From: an uncultured Synechococcales cyanobacterium
GTDB lineage: Bacteria > Cyanobacteriota > Cyanobacteriia > Thermosynechococcales > Thermosynechococcaceae
Direction of reading: 5' to 3'
Assembly (NCBI GenBank): GCA_902806435.1
Contig: CADCWO010000087.1
Coordinates: 7,308-61,272, forward strand
Length of the DNA stretch: 53,965 bases
Shown: positions 1 to 8,474 of the stretch, one piece after another
Layout of the letters: each line of letters opens with the position of its first letter
Numbering within the stretch: position 1 is the first letter of the stretch
Made by a program: the position numbers and the translations under genes
Notes under the pieces: generated by a model
Told to the model about the DNA's origin: nothing
Database searches by the model: none
What the model saw: only the letters and a program-made list of their open reading frames with translations

Positions 1-138
1 TGGCTCAAGCGATGGCTAGAGGTCTTTCCCATCGCAGCATTGCAACTTGGGTTTGAGCAACTGACACACCAGATGAATCAATTTATTTGTCCAATCGTAC
101 AGTGGCTAAACTTGCAACTTATCTATTCTTCTGCCTAG
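1..138 (+). CDS. 3' end of an unidentified ORF (partial)
   Basis: The first frame is open from the window edge to a TAG at 136-138 and encodes about 45 residues, starting WLKRWLEV and ending IYSSA. The start lies outside the window. The residues are a mix of hydrophobic and aromatic ones and show no motif that I recognise. It could be the C-terminus of a real gene or a chance open stretch, because 45 codons without a stop is weak evidence. Nothing convincing follows it until the minus-strand genes. Confidence 0.25.
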   Translation, partial: WLKRWLEVFPIAALQLGFEQLTHQMNQFICPIVQWLNLQLIYSSA

Positions 139-228
139 ACTGACAAAAGAGGGATAAGTACGTTGCCGCAGAAGTTCATAAGGCGTTCCAGACACGCTCA
201 ACTTTGTGTAGATGGAGAGTGGCAGTTT

Positions 229-534
229 TCACAAAGCAACATACGTTGCAATGAGCGACCGATGTCTTAGCGATTCTTCAGCCAGCTTACACTTTTGAGT
301 ACTTTGGCTTGAACTCAAAAGCATTAAGGCTGAGCTCGGTAACTTCATCTGTGGTAGAAAGTACATCTCCACTGCTTTATCAAGTGCAACCTGATAAATA
401 CTTACTATGACCAAAGGTGTTAGTTCCTTGTCGAGACTAACGTACCAGTCGCCACTGGAGACAGCTTCTGCGCAAAAGTTTGTTTTACCAGCCCTCAACT
501 GAATAACACGTCTAGCTCCACTTGGCGTTAGCAC
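229..534 (-). CDS. Hypothetical 101-residue protein, doubtful
   Basis: This ORF starts at an ATG 6 bases after the stop of the minus-strand flavoprotein gene, so it could be a second cistron. I see no Shine-Dalgarno sequence before the ATG. The product (MLTPSGARR... ending IATYVAL) has no recognised domain, signal peptide or membrane span. It may be the remnant of a gene or a chance ORF. If it is not real, the stretch 139-540 holds nothing else I can identify. Confidence 0.25.
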   Translation of the reverse strand: MLTPSGARRVIQLRAGKTNFCAEAVSSGDWYVSLDKELTPLVIVSIYQVALDKAVEMYFLPQMKLPSSALMLLSSSQSTQKCKLAEESLRHRSLIATYVAL

Positions 535-540
535 ATTGGA

Positions 541-1860
541 TTATTCATGCCCCATAGCTTGACCAGCCAACCATCCAGTTGTCCAGGCACTTTGAAAATT
601 AAATCCACCCGTAACACCATCAATATCAAGAATTTCTCCTGCAAAATAAAGGCCTGGGCAGCAGCGACTCTCCATAGTCTGGAAGTTCACTTCTTTCAGG
701 TTAATGCCGCCACAAGTGACAAATTCTTCCTTGAAGACGCCCTTACCCTTGAGCAAGTAGCGGCCCTGGGTGAGTTCTTGAATTAGCTGGTTTAGGGTCT
801 TGTTAGGTAGCTCTGCCCAGCGCGTTTCAGGCAAAATTCCAACCGTTGTAACTAAACGCTGCCAGAGACGGCGAGGTAAGGGAACAGGGCAGCTAGCCGC
901 GATCGCGCGCCGGGACAAGTTGGACTTAATCTGGAGTAACTCTTGACGCAAGGTTTCTGCGTTGTGCTGGGGTAGCCAGTTGATCTGTAGCGTTGCCTGG
1001 TAATGGCTGTCATGAAGTACTCTTGCCCCCCAAGCAGATAGCTTCAGCACTGCCGGACCACTTAAACCCCAGTGGGTAATTACCAAGGGTCCTGTTTGCT
1101 CTAGCTTATCGCCCGCCGTCGCTAAGCGTAGGTGTACAGGAGTCGCCACCCCTGCCAGCCCTTGGAGGCGCTCGTCAGGTACGTTGAAGGTAAATAGCGA
1201 AGGAACTGGTGGCTTAATTTGGTGGCCTAAAGCCTGGGCTAATTGGTAACCTTGAGCACTACTACCCGTGGCGAGTAGGATGCGATCGCTCAACACAACT
1301 TCCCCGGACTTGAGCTGAATTTCAAACCAAGATTTAGAGTCCGCAACGGGCTCCACCGGTAGCACTGCTGCGGATGTATTTCCTGTACCCACGCTAATAG
1401 TATGGGATGCTACCCCAAGTGTCGCACCCACTCGCTGGGAAATCTGAGTCACCGCAGCACCTGTACGAATCTTCACCCCGGTGGCTCTAGCCGCTTCGAG
1501 CAGGCACTCTACAATTGTTGCGGAGCTGTCGGTGATCGGGAACATGCGGCCATCGGGTTCTGTTTTTAGCCTCACCCCATGTTCAGCAAACCAATCTACC
1601 GTATGCCGGGCGTGGAAACGGCTCAAGGGGCCGCGTAAAGCTTTACCTCCTCTAGGGTAATGCTGCACTAGCAAAGCTGGGTCAAAGCAGGCGTGGGTCA
1701 CGTTACAGCGCCCACCGCCGGAGATCCGGACCTTGGCGAGCAACCGACCAGCTTCTAGGAGAGTAACTTGAGCATTAGGATTGGCTGTGGCAGTAGCGAT
1801 CGCGCCAAAAAAACCTGCTGCACCACCACCGATCACCGTAATTCTTAAAGGCTGGGACAA
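541..1860 (-). CDS. HI0933-family NAD(P)/FAD-dependent flavoprotein
   Basis: The 439-residue protein opens with a Rossmann dinucleotide-binding motif (IGGGAAGFFGA, about residues 10-20), followed by GGGRCNVT near residue 50, which is a signature of the HI0933/BaiN-like family. Near the C-terminus are TCGGINLKEV and the second FAD contact, LYFAGEILDIDGVTGGFN. The length and order match the family (about 400-440 residues). The family is thought to carry out FAD-dependent reductions, but the substrate is unknown for most members. It is cytoplasmic, as there is no signal or membrane segment. Residues about 150-180 form a variable insert rich in Ser, Val and Thr. It lies downstream of petE on the same strand but is separated from it by a terminator, so it is probably transcribed alone. 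Confidence 0.88.
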   Translation of the reverse strand: MSQPLRITVIGGGAAGFFGAIATATANPNAQVTLLEAGRLLAKVRISGGGRCNVTHACFDPALLVQHYPRGGKALRGPLSRFHARHTVDWFAEHGVRLKTEPDGRMFPITDSSATIVECLLEAARATGVKIRTGAAVTQISQRVGATLGVASHTISVGTGNTSAAVLPVEPVADSKSWFEIQLKSGEVVLSDRILLATGSSAQGYQLAQALGHQIKPPVPSLFTFNVPDERLQGLAGVATPVHLRLATAGDKLEQTGPLVITHWGLSGPAVLKLSAWGARVLHDSHYQATLQINWLPQHNAETLRQELLQIKSNLSRRAIAASCPVPLPRRLWQRLVTTVGILPETRWAELPNKTLNQLIQELTQGRYLLKGKGVFKEEFVTCGGINLKEVNFQTMESRCCPGLYFAGEILDIDGVTGGFNFQSAWTTGWLAGQAMGHE

Positions 1861-1904
1861 GCGGTATCAATAAGAGATAAGAGGACTTTTACATGGTAAA
1901 CAAA

Positions 1905-1930
1905 ACCCCCCTCATCGGTTTAAGGGGGGT
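1905..1930 (-). terminator. Intrinsic terminator downstream of petE
   Basis: An 8-bp perfect inverted repeat (ACCCCCCT at 1905-1912, AGGGGGGT at 1923-1930) encloses a 10-base loop. On the minus strand it is followed by TTTTGTTT, the layout of a rho-independent terminator. It lies about 160 bases after the plastocyanin stop and just before the flavoprotein start, so it would insulate that gene from petE transcription. Confidence 0.7.
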
Positions 1931-2091
1931 AACTAATCACTAGTGCCTAATCAAGACTGCTAAGGATTTCGCTAGCTTACACAGAGCTATTGAACTAAGG
2001 CGGCTTGGAGGAGCCTCTCAGAGCTAGTAAGCTTGCTGCTAGTAAGTCAAAGAAGGTAACCTCATGACATAGCTAGAAGAATCAGACTTGG

Positions 2092-2490
2092 TTAGCCTTC
2101 TACCACAATTTTGCCAGCCATGCCTGCACCGCGATGAGGTTCACAGTAGTAGGAGTATTCACCTGCTGGCACATCAGAGAAAGTTGATTCAAATTCTTGG
2201 CCGGGGCTAAATAACAACTCTTTGTGAGACAGCTTTTTCAGTCCTGCATCTTTGGTGTCAAAGACAGCATTATGGGGTGCAAGCTTATTGTTGACCCACT
2301 TTACGGTGTCACCACTCTTAATGGTTAGAGTGTCAGGTACAAACTTTAGCTGACCCGTATCAGTCCCCATTTTGACAGTATGAGTTTCGGCGGCAGCGGG
2401 GGGAGCTACCATCAGAAAACTGGTGACGACTAGCAATAGGGTCAGTACTACTAGACCTAAACTCCGTAACGTTGAAGCAATAAATTTCAT
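2092..2490 (-). CDS. petE: Plastocyanin precursor
   Basis: This is the soluble copper protein that carries electrons from cytochrome b6f to photosystem I in the thylakoid lumen. The 132-residue product has an N-terminal Lys/Arg region, a long hydrophobic core and a PAAAE-type cleavage site near residue 34, which fits export to the lumen and leaves a mature protein of about 98 residues. All type-1 copper ligands are visible: the His in APHNAVF, then Cys, His and Met in [13 protein letters not shown]. The N-terminal half ([23 protein letters not shown]) is typical of cyanobacterial plastocyanin. It is a single gene with a terminator on its 3' side. In cyanobacteria this gene is often copper-regulated together with cytochrome c6, which is not in this window. 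Confidence 0.97.
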   Translation of the reverse strand: MKFIASTLRSLGLVVLTLLLVVTSFLMVAPPAAAETHTVKMGTDTGQLKFVPDTLTIKSGDTVKWVNNKLAPHNAVFDTKDAGLKKLSHKELLFSPGQEFESTFSDVPAGEYSYYCEPHRGAGMAGKIVVEG

Positions 2491-2570
2491 AGTTTCCTTT
2501 GGAGATTTAAGCTTGGCTTATTTCATTTTAAAATTTTAGAGCAAGTGGTTGCAGGACTTGGAATTATTTC

Positions 2571-4187
2571 CTAACCGCTATGATAAGCCTTGTCGTACTG
2601 CACCTTGCCATAATCAAGTTTGATCACCCGATCTGCCAGATGAAAGTAGCGATCGTCGTGGCTGATGACTAGTATCGCCTTTCCACGCTGTTTAAGGTCT
2701 AGCAAAAGCTGATGATAGAAGATATCCCGAAAAAGAGGGTCCTGGTCAGAAGCCCATTCATCAAATAGATAAATCGCGCGGTCTTCCAGGTAGGCGGTCA
2801 ACAGGGCTAGGCGTTTTCGCTGTCCTTGCGATAAGGCAGTGGTTGATAGAGCACCATCCTGAACCTGAACTTTATGCTCTAGATGCAGCTGCCTCAGGTA
2901 ATCCTCAGCCTGCCGATCTAGATCAGGAGAACCCATCCCCAGCAGCCGCTCAAATAAGTAAAAGTCAGAGAAGACAGCGGAGAAGTATTGACGATACCAC
3001 TCCCGGTTCTTGCCGGTAATCAGTTTGCCATCCAGACGAATTTTTCCAGATTCTGGAATGTAAAGCCCAGTGATCAGCTTGGCTAGAGTAGATTTGCCAC
3101 TGCCGTTGCCTCCGACAATAAAAACAAGCTCACCAGGTTGAAACCTTAAATCCAATGGACCAAGGACAAAATGGTTCTCCTCACCACGATAAACATGGGC
3201 TACCTGCTCCAGTTCTAGCGACTGCCAATCGTAGCTAGGAGCAGTCACGTCGGTAGAAATCTCTGTTTGGCTGGCTAGTGCCAATCCCATTCGCTCCACT
3301 TTCTCTAGGGCAACACTGGCCCTAAAAAATGCTGGCAGCCTCTCGAAGAGGTTCTGGAATGGAACCATCAAGTAAATAATGGTCAGAATATAGGCGCTTA
3401 GCACTGGTGCAGTAACAGGCAGGAGCTGGGGCAGACCAAATAAGAGTAGCCCGACAACACTGAACAAGAGTATTTGCCCCCAGCCGGTGGTAATGGCGAA
3501 GGTGGTCATTGCTGAAACATTCTGATTCCGAGATGTCTTGGCACTGACTTGTAACTCTTCCGCGAAAAAGGCCTGACGGCGTGGGGCATGCAGCTTCAGT
3601 TCCTTAATCCCGTCTGTAATCGTGCGAAAGTGTCTGTACAGCCGATCTTCTTCTTCACGAGCCTGCGCTAGAAATGATCTAGCTTTATTCAACAGCAATT
3701 GGACGCTGAGACTAGCCAGCACCATCATGGCCACAACCACTAAAAACACAACCCCAGATAGCAGGCTGAGATAAACCAGACATCCGACAATAATCGCAAT
3801 GTCAATGCACAGAAACGGAATCAGAAACACTGTGTTGGAAAGCGTTTGCACATCCTCCGTTAGGGTTACTAACAAGCGGCTTGCTCCCAGTTCTTCTAAG
3901 TGCTGTAAAGGAGCCGATAATACTCCCTGGCTTAAGCGCAAGCGCAGATCATAAACTGCTGACTGAGCGAGGCGAATTAGCATCACCTGCGAGATAAAGC
4001 CTGTGAGCAGCGCCACGATTGCTAGGGCTAGGAAATAGCCCGCAATATGATTGTTTACGTCAGCGGTGAGCCCCCGGTTAATTAGAGCAATTAACCAAGC
4101 ACTACAGCCACCGCTGGCCAAACCTGTGAGGGCGGCGATCGCCACGGTGCTCCAGGAAGAGCGCAGAAGAAGGTAAATCAGGTTCAT
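2571..4187 (-). CDS. Cyclic-peptide-type ABC exporter (fused membrane and ATPase domains)
   Basis: The 538-residue half-transporter has about six membrane spans in residues 10-280 and a C-terminal ATP-binding domain. Walker A is GGNGSGKST at about 359-367, the signature is LSQGQRKRL, Walker B is IYLFDEWASDQDP and the switch His is in ISHDDRYF. The DEWASDQDP form and the overall length match the SyrD/PvdE 'cyclic peptide export' family (TIGR01194), whose members export siderophores or lipopeptides and work as homodimers. No NRPS or RiPP biosynthesis gene lies nearby, so the cargo is unknown. The gene ends about 80 bases upstream of petE on the same strand, but plastocyanin is expected to have its own promoter. 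Confidence 0.87.
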   Translation of the reverse strand: MNLIYLLLRSSWSTVAIAALTGLASGGCSAWLIALINRGLTADVNNHIAGYFLALAIVALLTGFISQVMLIRLAQSAVYDLRLRLSQGVLSAPLQHLEELGASRLLVTLTEDVQTLSNTVFLIPFLCIDIAIIVGCLVYLSLLSGVVFLVVVAMMVLASLSVQLLLNKARSFLAQAREEEDRLYRHFRTITDGIKELKLHAPRRQAFFAEELQVSAKTSRNQNVSAMTTFAITTGWGQILLFSVVGLLLFGLPQLLPVTAPVLSAYILTIIYLMVPFQNLFERLPAFFRASVALEKVERMGLALASQTEISTDVTAPSYDWQSLELEQVAHVYRGEENHFVLGPLDLRFQPGELVFIVGGNGSGKSTLAKLITGLYIPESGKIRLDGKLITGKNREWYRQYFSAVFSDFYLFERLLGMGSPDLDRQAEDYLRQLHLEHKVQVQDGALSTTALSQGQRKRLALLTAYLEDRAIYLFDEWASDQDPLFRDIFYHQLLLDLKQRGKAILVISHDDRYFHLADRVIKLDYGKVQYDKAYHSG

Positions 4188-4344
4188 AGACTACTGCTTA
4201 AACGGCTGGGCTGTACCTCAAACTCAATCTAGCTTCATCAAGTGGTTGTGATTGACAAAGTGACGGCGCCTAGAGCAAGGCTAAATTCCAGAGTAGAGGC
4301 ACTAGGAATCGCTAGAGTTATAGAGTGGGTTATCAAGCAAAGAT

Positions 4345-5322
4345 TTGAATGATTTAGCACCGCAAGTAGACGCAAAGACTGCCATCCATACCTATGAAGT
4401 TAAGGAGAGCAGCGTTCGCATAGACCGCTGGCTAGCTCAGCAGTTACCGGAACTGTCGCGATCTCGTCTACAAAAGCTGATTGAACAGGGACAAGTCCAA
4501 GTTAATGAGCAGGTTTGCCAGTCCAAAAAGATCACCCTCCACCTAGGCGATCGCTTACAGGTAGTGGTTCCTCTGCCCCAGCCGCTGGAACTGCAGCCAG
4601 AAGCAATTCCCTTAGATATTCTCTACGAAGATAACAGCCTGCTGATTGTTAACAAACCAGCGGGCATGGTGGTGCATCCGGCACCAGGCCACGCCACAGG
4701 CACCCTAGTGCATGCACTGCTAGCCCACTGCCAAGTTGAGCAGGGCTTAAGTACTCTAGCCGGAATTGGCGGCGTGCTGCGGCCTGGAATTGTCCATCGG
4801 TTGGATAAAGATACCAGTGGTGCAATCGCGATCGCCAAAACTGATCAAGCCTACCAGCACCTACAAGCTCAAATCCAGGCAAAAACAGCTCGCCGGGAGT
4901 ATTTAGGCGTTGTTCATGGTACTCCCAAGGCAGAACACGGGACGGTTGATTTACCGATTGGTCGCCACCCCGGAGAGCGTAAAAAAATGGCAATAGTGCC
5001 AGAAGTCAAAGGAGGGCGGCGGGCTGTCACCCACTGGCAAGTTGAAGAGCGAATGGGAAAATACACCCTGATCCGGTTTCGCTTGGAAACAGGCCGAACC
5101 CATCAAATTCGAGTGCACACTGCCCAGCAGGGTCACCCACTAGTTGGTGATCCGGTTTATAGTTCTGGTCGCTCAGTTGGTGTGAAGCTACCAGGCCAAG
5201 CTTTGCACGCAGAACGGTTAGGGTTAGTCCATCCTATATCGCAGGTATGGATCGAAGGGGTGGCACCACTGCCTCCATCTTTTCGCAAGTTACTGGCAAC
5301 GCTACGACAACGGCAGGTTTGA
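4345..5322 (+). CDS. RluA/RluD-family rRNA pseudouridine synthase
   Basis: The protein converts specific uridines of large-subunit rRNA to pseudouridine. It has an N-terminal S4 RNA-binding domain (about residues 20-80, VRIDRWLAQQLPELSRSRLQ) and a catalytic domain with HRLDKDTSGA, in which the first Asp after Leu is the catalytic residue. ETGRTHQIRVH and GDPVY also match the family. At 325 residues it has the usual size of RluD. No ATG is available near the start and there is an in-frame stop at 4321, so the TTG at 4345 is chosen. It is divergent from the ABC exporter and transcribed alone. RluD-like (23S 1911/1915/1917) is the most likely role, but the specificity cannot be proved from sequence. 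Confidence 0.9.
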   Translation: MNDLAPQVDAKTAIHTYEVKESSVRIDRWLAQQLPELSRSRLQKLIEQGQVQVNEQVCQSKKITLHLGDRLQVVVPLPQPLELQPEAIPLDILYEDNSLLIVNKPAGMVVHPAPGHATGTLVHALLAHCQVEQGLSTLAGIGGVLRPGIVHRLDKDTSGAIAIAKTDQAYQHLQAQIQAKTARREYLGVVHGTPKAEHGTVDLPIGRHPGERKKMAIVPEVKGGRRAVTHWQVEERMGKYTLIRFRLETGRTHQIRVHTAQQGHPLVGDPVYSSGRSVGVKLPGQALHAERLGLVHPISQVWIEGVAPLPPSFRKLLATLRQRQV

Positions 5323-5865
5323 AAACCTACATCGCCAAAATAGCATTCATAAAACTTGATGGATTCGTTACAAATCTTAATTTGATGCCCCTCAGCTAGC
5401 GCCTTTGTTAGATCATCCTTTAACCCGAGATTGATGATCGTGCCTAAGAATTATTGGGGGCCAAGGTTAGGAAACTACTCTGGGCAGAAAAGCATTCATA
5501 GCTAGTTTAATGGAAAGGCAGTTTAGGCAGCGGGTCTTGGTACCAGGGACGTAGAAGCCAATGATTTTAATAACTTGTAACAAATAATGATCCGGCAACA
5601 TTGTATAAATGAAACCTGAAGGGGATTAAAGACAGACAAAAGTTAAATATCAAACTGATTTATAAAAGTTTTCAGGTCTCTCATCTCAGCTCGAAATTTT
5701 CTCAGATTTCTGCTGCAATTGTTACTAAATGTAACGGTTGTAAAGCTACCTTGAGAGACACTAAACTCTGCTCTTTACCCTTCCAGGCTAAATTGAACTG
5801 GCCTAGACCGGCTAAGTCCGGTCCTTGACTGAAACCAAGCTCAACTAAATCAGGAGATTGAGTCA
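5323..5865 (+). promoter_or_regulatory. cpc operon promoter and long 5' leader
   Basis: This 543-base stretch has no convincing gene. A TATAAA box with an upstream TG lies at 5604-5609, which would start transcription near 5616 and give a leader of about 250 bases. Long leaders are usual for cyanobacterial cpcB. No clear -35 hexamer is visible. In the leader, GACCGG (5806-5811) and CCGGTC (5818-5823) form a 6-bp hairpin with a 6-base loop. An AGGAG ribosome-binding site lies at 5852-5856, 9 bases before the cpcB ATG. The promoter position is an inference. Confidence 0.5.
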
Positions 5866-6390
5866 ATGTTAGATGCATTCGCAAAGTCTGTTGCCCAAGC
5901 TGACAATAGGGGTGAATTCCTAAACAGCGGTCAATTTGACGCGCTGGCAAATATGGTCAAAGAAGGTAACAAGCGGATAGACGCAGTTAACCGTGTGAGC
6001 ACCAACGCTTCCAACATTGTTACTGACGCCGCTCGCTCTCTGTTTGAAGATCAGCCTCAACTGATTCAACCCGGTGGTAATGCTTACACAAATCGCCGCG
6101 CTGCTGCTTGTCTGCGCGATATGGAAATTATCCTGCGCTACGTAACCTATGCCATGATGGCTGGCGATCCTAGTGTTCTAGACGATCGCTGCTTGAATGG
6201 CCTGCGCGAAACCTATCAAGCACTGGGTGTCCCTGGTAGCTCTACTGCTGCTGGCGTCCAAAAGATGAAAGATATTGCGATCGCTATCGCCAATGACCCG
6301 AATGCAGAAGGCATCGTCAAGGGTGATTGCAGTGCTTTGATGTCTGAAATGGCAAGCTACTTTGACCGTGCAGCCGCTGCTGTTGCCTAG
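5866..6390 (+). CDS. cpcB: C-phycocyanin beta subunit
   Basis: This is the beta chain of the phycocyanin rods of the phycobilisome, on the cytoplasmic face of the thylakoid. The 174-residue globin-fold protein has C82 in [17 protein letters not shown], the conserved methylated Asn at N72 ([10 protein letters not shown]), C109 in [12 protein letters not shown], and the second bilin-binding Cys at 155 (KGDCS). The phycocyanobilins would be attached at Cys82 and at Cys155, the equivalent of the usual Cys153. The sequence [16 protein letters not shown] is two residues longer than the common IANDPNGI(T/V)KGDCS, so the insertion lies just before the second chromophore site. [11 protein letters not shown] and the rest of the core fit CpcB better than phycoerythrocyanin PecB. 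It is the first gene of the operon and has a good AGGAG site. Confidence 0.96.
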   Translation: MLDAFAKSVAQADNRGEFLNSGQFDALANMVKEGNKRIDAVNRVSTNASNIVTDAARSLFEDQPQLIQPGGNAYTNRRAAACLRDMEIILRYVTYAMMAGDPSVLDDRCLNGLRETYQALGVPGSSTAAGVQKMKDIAIAIANDPNAEGIVKGDCSALMSEMASYFDRAAAAVA

Positions 6391-6456
6391 TCGATTCAAA
6401 ACCCTTTCACCACCTGAAGAACGTTGTAATACAAATCTTAGGGAGATCCGTAGACA

Positions 6457-6948
6457 ATGAAAACTCCAATTACCGAAGCGATCGCAACAGCAGATACTCA
6501 AGGCCGTTTTTTGGGCAACACTGAGTTGCAATCTGCGAATGGCCGGTTTACGCAAGCCGTTGCCTCTTTGGAAGCAGCTCGCGCTCTGACTGACAAAGCT
6601 CAAAGCCTGATTGATGGGGCTGCTCAAGCGGTGTATCAGAAATTCCCCTACACCACCCAGATGCAAGGGCCTCAGTACGCCACCGACCAACGGGGTAAGT
6701 CCAAGTGTGCCCGTGACATCGGTCATTACCTGCGTATGGTGACTTACTGCCTGATTGCCGGTGGTACAGGTCCGATGGATGAGTATCTGATTGCCGGTTT
6801 AGATGAAATCAACCGTAACTTTGAGTTGTCTAATAGCTGGTACGTTGAAGCGCTGAAGTACATCAAGGCCAATCATGGTCTCGGTGATGGTCAAGCAGCG
6901 AACCAAACTAACACCTACATTGACTACGCAATTAACGCCCTAAGCTAG
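6457..6948 (+). CDS. cpcA: C-phycocyanin alpha subunit
   Basis: This is the alpha chain that pairs with CpcB to form the phycocyanin monomer. The 163-residue product starts [13 protein letters not shown] and carries the single bilin-attachment Cys at position 84 ([19 protein letters not shown]), which is served by the CpcE/CpcF lyase encoded downstream. The C-terminus ([12 protein letters not shown]) is typical. A GGGAG ribosome-binding site precedes the ATG. It lies 66 bases after cpcB and is clearly cotranscribed with it. A large hairpin with a T-tract follows the gene at 6962-7029. Confidence 0.97.
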   Translation: MKTPITEAIATADTQGRFLGNTELQSANGRFTQAVASLEAARALTDKAQSLIDGAAQAVYQKFPYTTQMQGPQYATDQRGKSKCARDIGHYLRMVTYCLIAGGTGPMDEYLIAGLDEINRNFELSNSWYVEALKYIKANHGLGDGQAANQTNTYIDYAINALS

Positions 6949-6961
6949 TCTTGTGATGTAG

Positions 6962-7029
6962 TGCCCGGAAGAATGAGCGAGTGTTGGCAGCTTAGCTAGC
7001 AGTTGCTAATTGTTCCGGGCATCGTTTTT
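6962..7029 (+). terminator. Long-loop hairpin with T-tract after cpcA (attenuator candidate)
   Basis: TGCCCGGAA (6962-6970) pairs perfectly with TTCCGGGCA (7013-7021), followed at once by TCG and five Ts (7025-7029). The 42-base interior can form a smaller CAGCT/AGTTG stem. This looks like a leaky terminator or a 3'-end stabilising structure that would keep cpcBA mRNA far more abundant than the linker and lyase part of the operon. The stem is seen; the function is inferred. Confidence 0.65.
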
Positions 7030-7078
7030 CTTATTTTGAGAATAAAAATCTTATACTGCTTACGCTGGGAGAATAAAT

Positions 7079-7954
7079 ATGCGCACTTTAGAAGTGTCTA
7101 ACTTAGCAACAGCGCCACAGCTAGGTATCTCTGCCTTCGACGCCTCATCGAGGGTTGAACTACGGCCTGATTGGACCGAGACCGATCTACAAGGGGTGTT
7201 TCGGGCCGCCTACCGTCAGGTCTTAGGCAATGACTATGTGATGAAGTCTGAACGCCTCACCTATGCTGAGTCTTTATTGCGTAATGGCAACATCACTGTC
7301 CGGGACTTTATCCGGGCGATCGCAAAATCAGAACTATATAAAACTAAGTTTTTCTATTCCAGCTACGGCAATCGCTTTATTGAATTGAACTTCAAGCACC
7401 TGCTAGGGCGACCACCTTACGAGGAAGCAGAGTTAATCTACCACTTCGATCTCTATAATCAGCATGGCTATGATGCTGAGATCGATTCCTACATTGACAG
7501 TCGGGAGTATGAAGCCAGTTTTGGTAACAACGTTGTCCCTTACTACCGGGGGTTCTCCGTTGAGCCAGGCGTGAGAACCGTTGGTTTTACTCGGATGTTC
7601 CGGCTCTATCGAGGCTACGCGAGTAGCGATCGTTCTCAACACGGCGGCAGCTTGCCGCGTTTGACGCGTGAACTTGCCCAAAATCGGACCTCCCGGATCA
7701 ACAAACCAAGTAGCGGTTCTTGGAGCTATGATGGTATCCCTAAAGATGCTGCTCCAAGAAAAGCTCTAGGAGGTTCCTTCGGAGAAAGTTCTAAGGTTTT
7801 GCGCCTTGAGGTCGTGGGAGTTCGTCAGCCTGGTTATCCTCAAGTGCGGCGTAGTAGCACCGCTTATCTTGTTCCGCTAGATCAGATGCTAGCTAAGATG
7901 CAGCAGATTCAGCGTAGCGGCGGCAAAATTGTCAGCGTCACACCAGCTAGCTAA
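7079..7954 (+). CDS. cpcC: Phycobilisome rod linker, 33 kDa type
   Basis: CpcC joins phycocyanin hexamers along the rod and tunes their absorption. The 291-residue protein has an N-terminal PBS-linker domain (about residues 20-155, with [21 protein letters not shown] and [14 protein letters not shown]) and a C-terminal CpcD-like domain (about 238-291, from [14 protein letters not shown] to [11 protein letters not shown]). The region between them is basic and Ser/Gly-rich. A GGGAG site precedes the ATG. It follows the cpcA hairpin by about 50 bases and is expected to be transcribed at a lower level. The C-terminal domain resembles the separate CpcD protein encoded next. Confidence 0.95.
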   Translation: MRTLEVSNLATAPQLGISAFDASSRVELRPDWTETDLQGVFRAAYRQVLGNDYVMKSERLTYAESLLRNGNITVRDFIRAIAKSELYKTKFFYSSYGNRFIELNFKHLLGRPPYEEAELIYHFDLYNQHGYDAEIDSYIDSREYEASFGNNVVPYYRGFSVEPGVRTVGFTRMFRLYRGYASSDRSQHGGSLPRLTRELAQNRTSRINKPSSGSWSYDGIPKDAAPRKALGGSFGESSKVLRLEVVGVRQPGYPQVRRSSTAYLVPLDQMLAKMQQIQRSGGKIVSVTPAS

Positions 7955-8001
7955 TTTTAGAGTTGGAGGAAGTCCCACCAGCAGGGTCACCGGCTCTAAA
8001 A
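7955..8001 (+). repeat. Inverted repeat between cpcC and cpcD
   Basis: TTTTAGAG at 7955-7962, directly after the cpcC stop, pairs with CTCTAAAA at 7994-8001. The 31-base interior contains further complementary GG/CC runs. There is no T-tract after it, so it is more likely an mRNA-processing or stabilising hairpin than a terminator. Confidence 0.5.
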
Positions 8002-8045
8002 GTCAAACCTGAAAGCTTACAGCACTTATTGGAGGTATTCAACTA

Positions 8046-8432
8046 ATGTTTGGTCAACAAGCACTTGGCAGCGGCAGACTTAGTGGTGCAGAAAATCGGA
8101 TGTTCCGCTACGAGGTTCGGGGGTTTCGCCAAACCTACGAATCTGACCAAGTTAGCTATCCAATTCGTAGTAGTGGTAGTTTTTTCATCACGGTACCCTA
8201 TAACCGGATGAATGAAGAAATGCAGCGAATTCAGCGCCTGGGAGGCGAAATTGTCAGCATTCAGTCGTTATCCGCTGATGGAGCTAACAGCCAAGCTAAA
8301 AGCGAAGCTACAGCAGCCCATCAGAACGTTAAAGCTGAAGGCAAAGACAAAGCTGTAGGAGCCCAACTATCAGAAGCTGAGCACGCTAAACCAGGGCATA
8401 AAGAAGCTAAGAGCAGTAAAAAGTCCAGATAA
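8046..8432 (+). CDS. cpcD: Small rod-capping linker CpcD with a charged C-terminal extension
   Basis: CpcD caps the distal end of phycobilisome rods and limits their length. Residues 1 to about 76 form the CpcD domain (RMFRYEVRGFRQTYE, FITVPYNRMNEEMQRIQRLGGEIVSI), homologous to the C-terminal domain of CpcC. Family members are usually about 70-85 residues. This one has 128, with a tail of about 50 residues rich in Ala, Lys, Glu and Ser (SQAKSEATAAHQNVKAEG...KEAKSSKKSR) that looks disordered. No frameshift explains the extension. It is preceded by a GGAGG ribosome-binding site and followed after 42 bases by cpcE. Confidence 0.93.
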   Translation: MFGQQALGSGRLSGAENRMFRYEVRGFRQTYESDQVSYPIRSSGSFFITVPYNRMNEEMQRIQRLGGEIVSIQSLSADGANSQAKSEATAAHQNVKAEGKDKAVGAQLSEAEHAKPGHKEAKSSKKSR

Positions 8433-8474
8433 CGGCTGACTAAGCTCGGAATTTGTGTCCATTACACCAAACCC

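Noticed and set aside
5702-5950. Minus-strand reading across the cpcB leader and start
   Set aside because: It overlaps the clearly coding cpcB start and has no domain or ribosome-binding site. It is a shadow of the cpc leader.
6178-6726. Minus-strand reading of 182 codons across cpcB and cpcA
   Set aside because: It is antisense to two highly conserved genes. No family is recognisable and it is explained by codon bias on the other strand.
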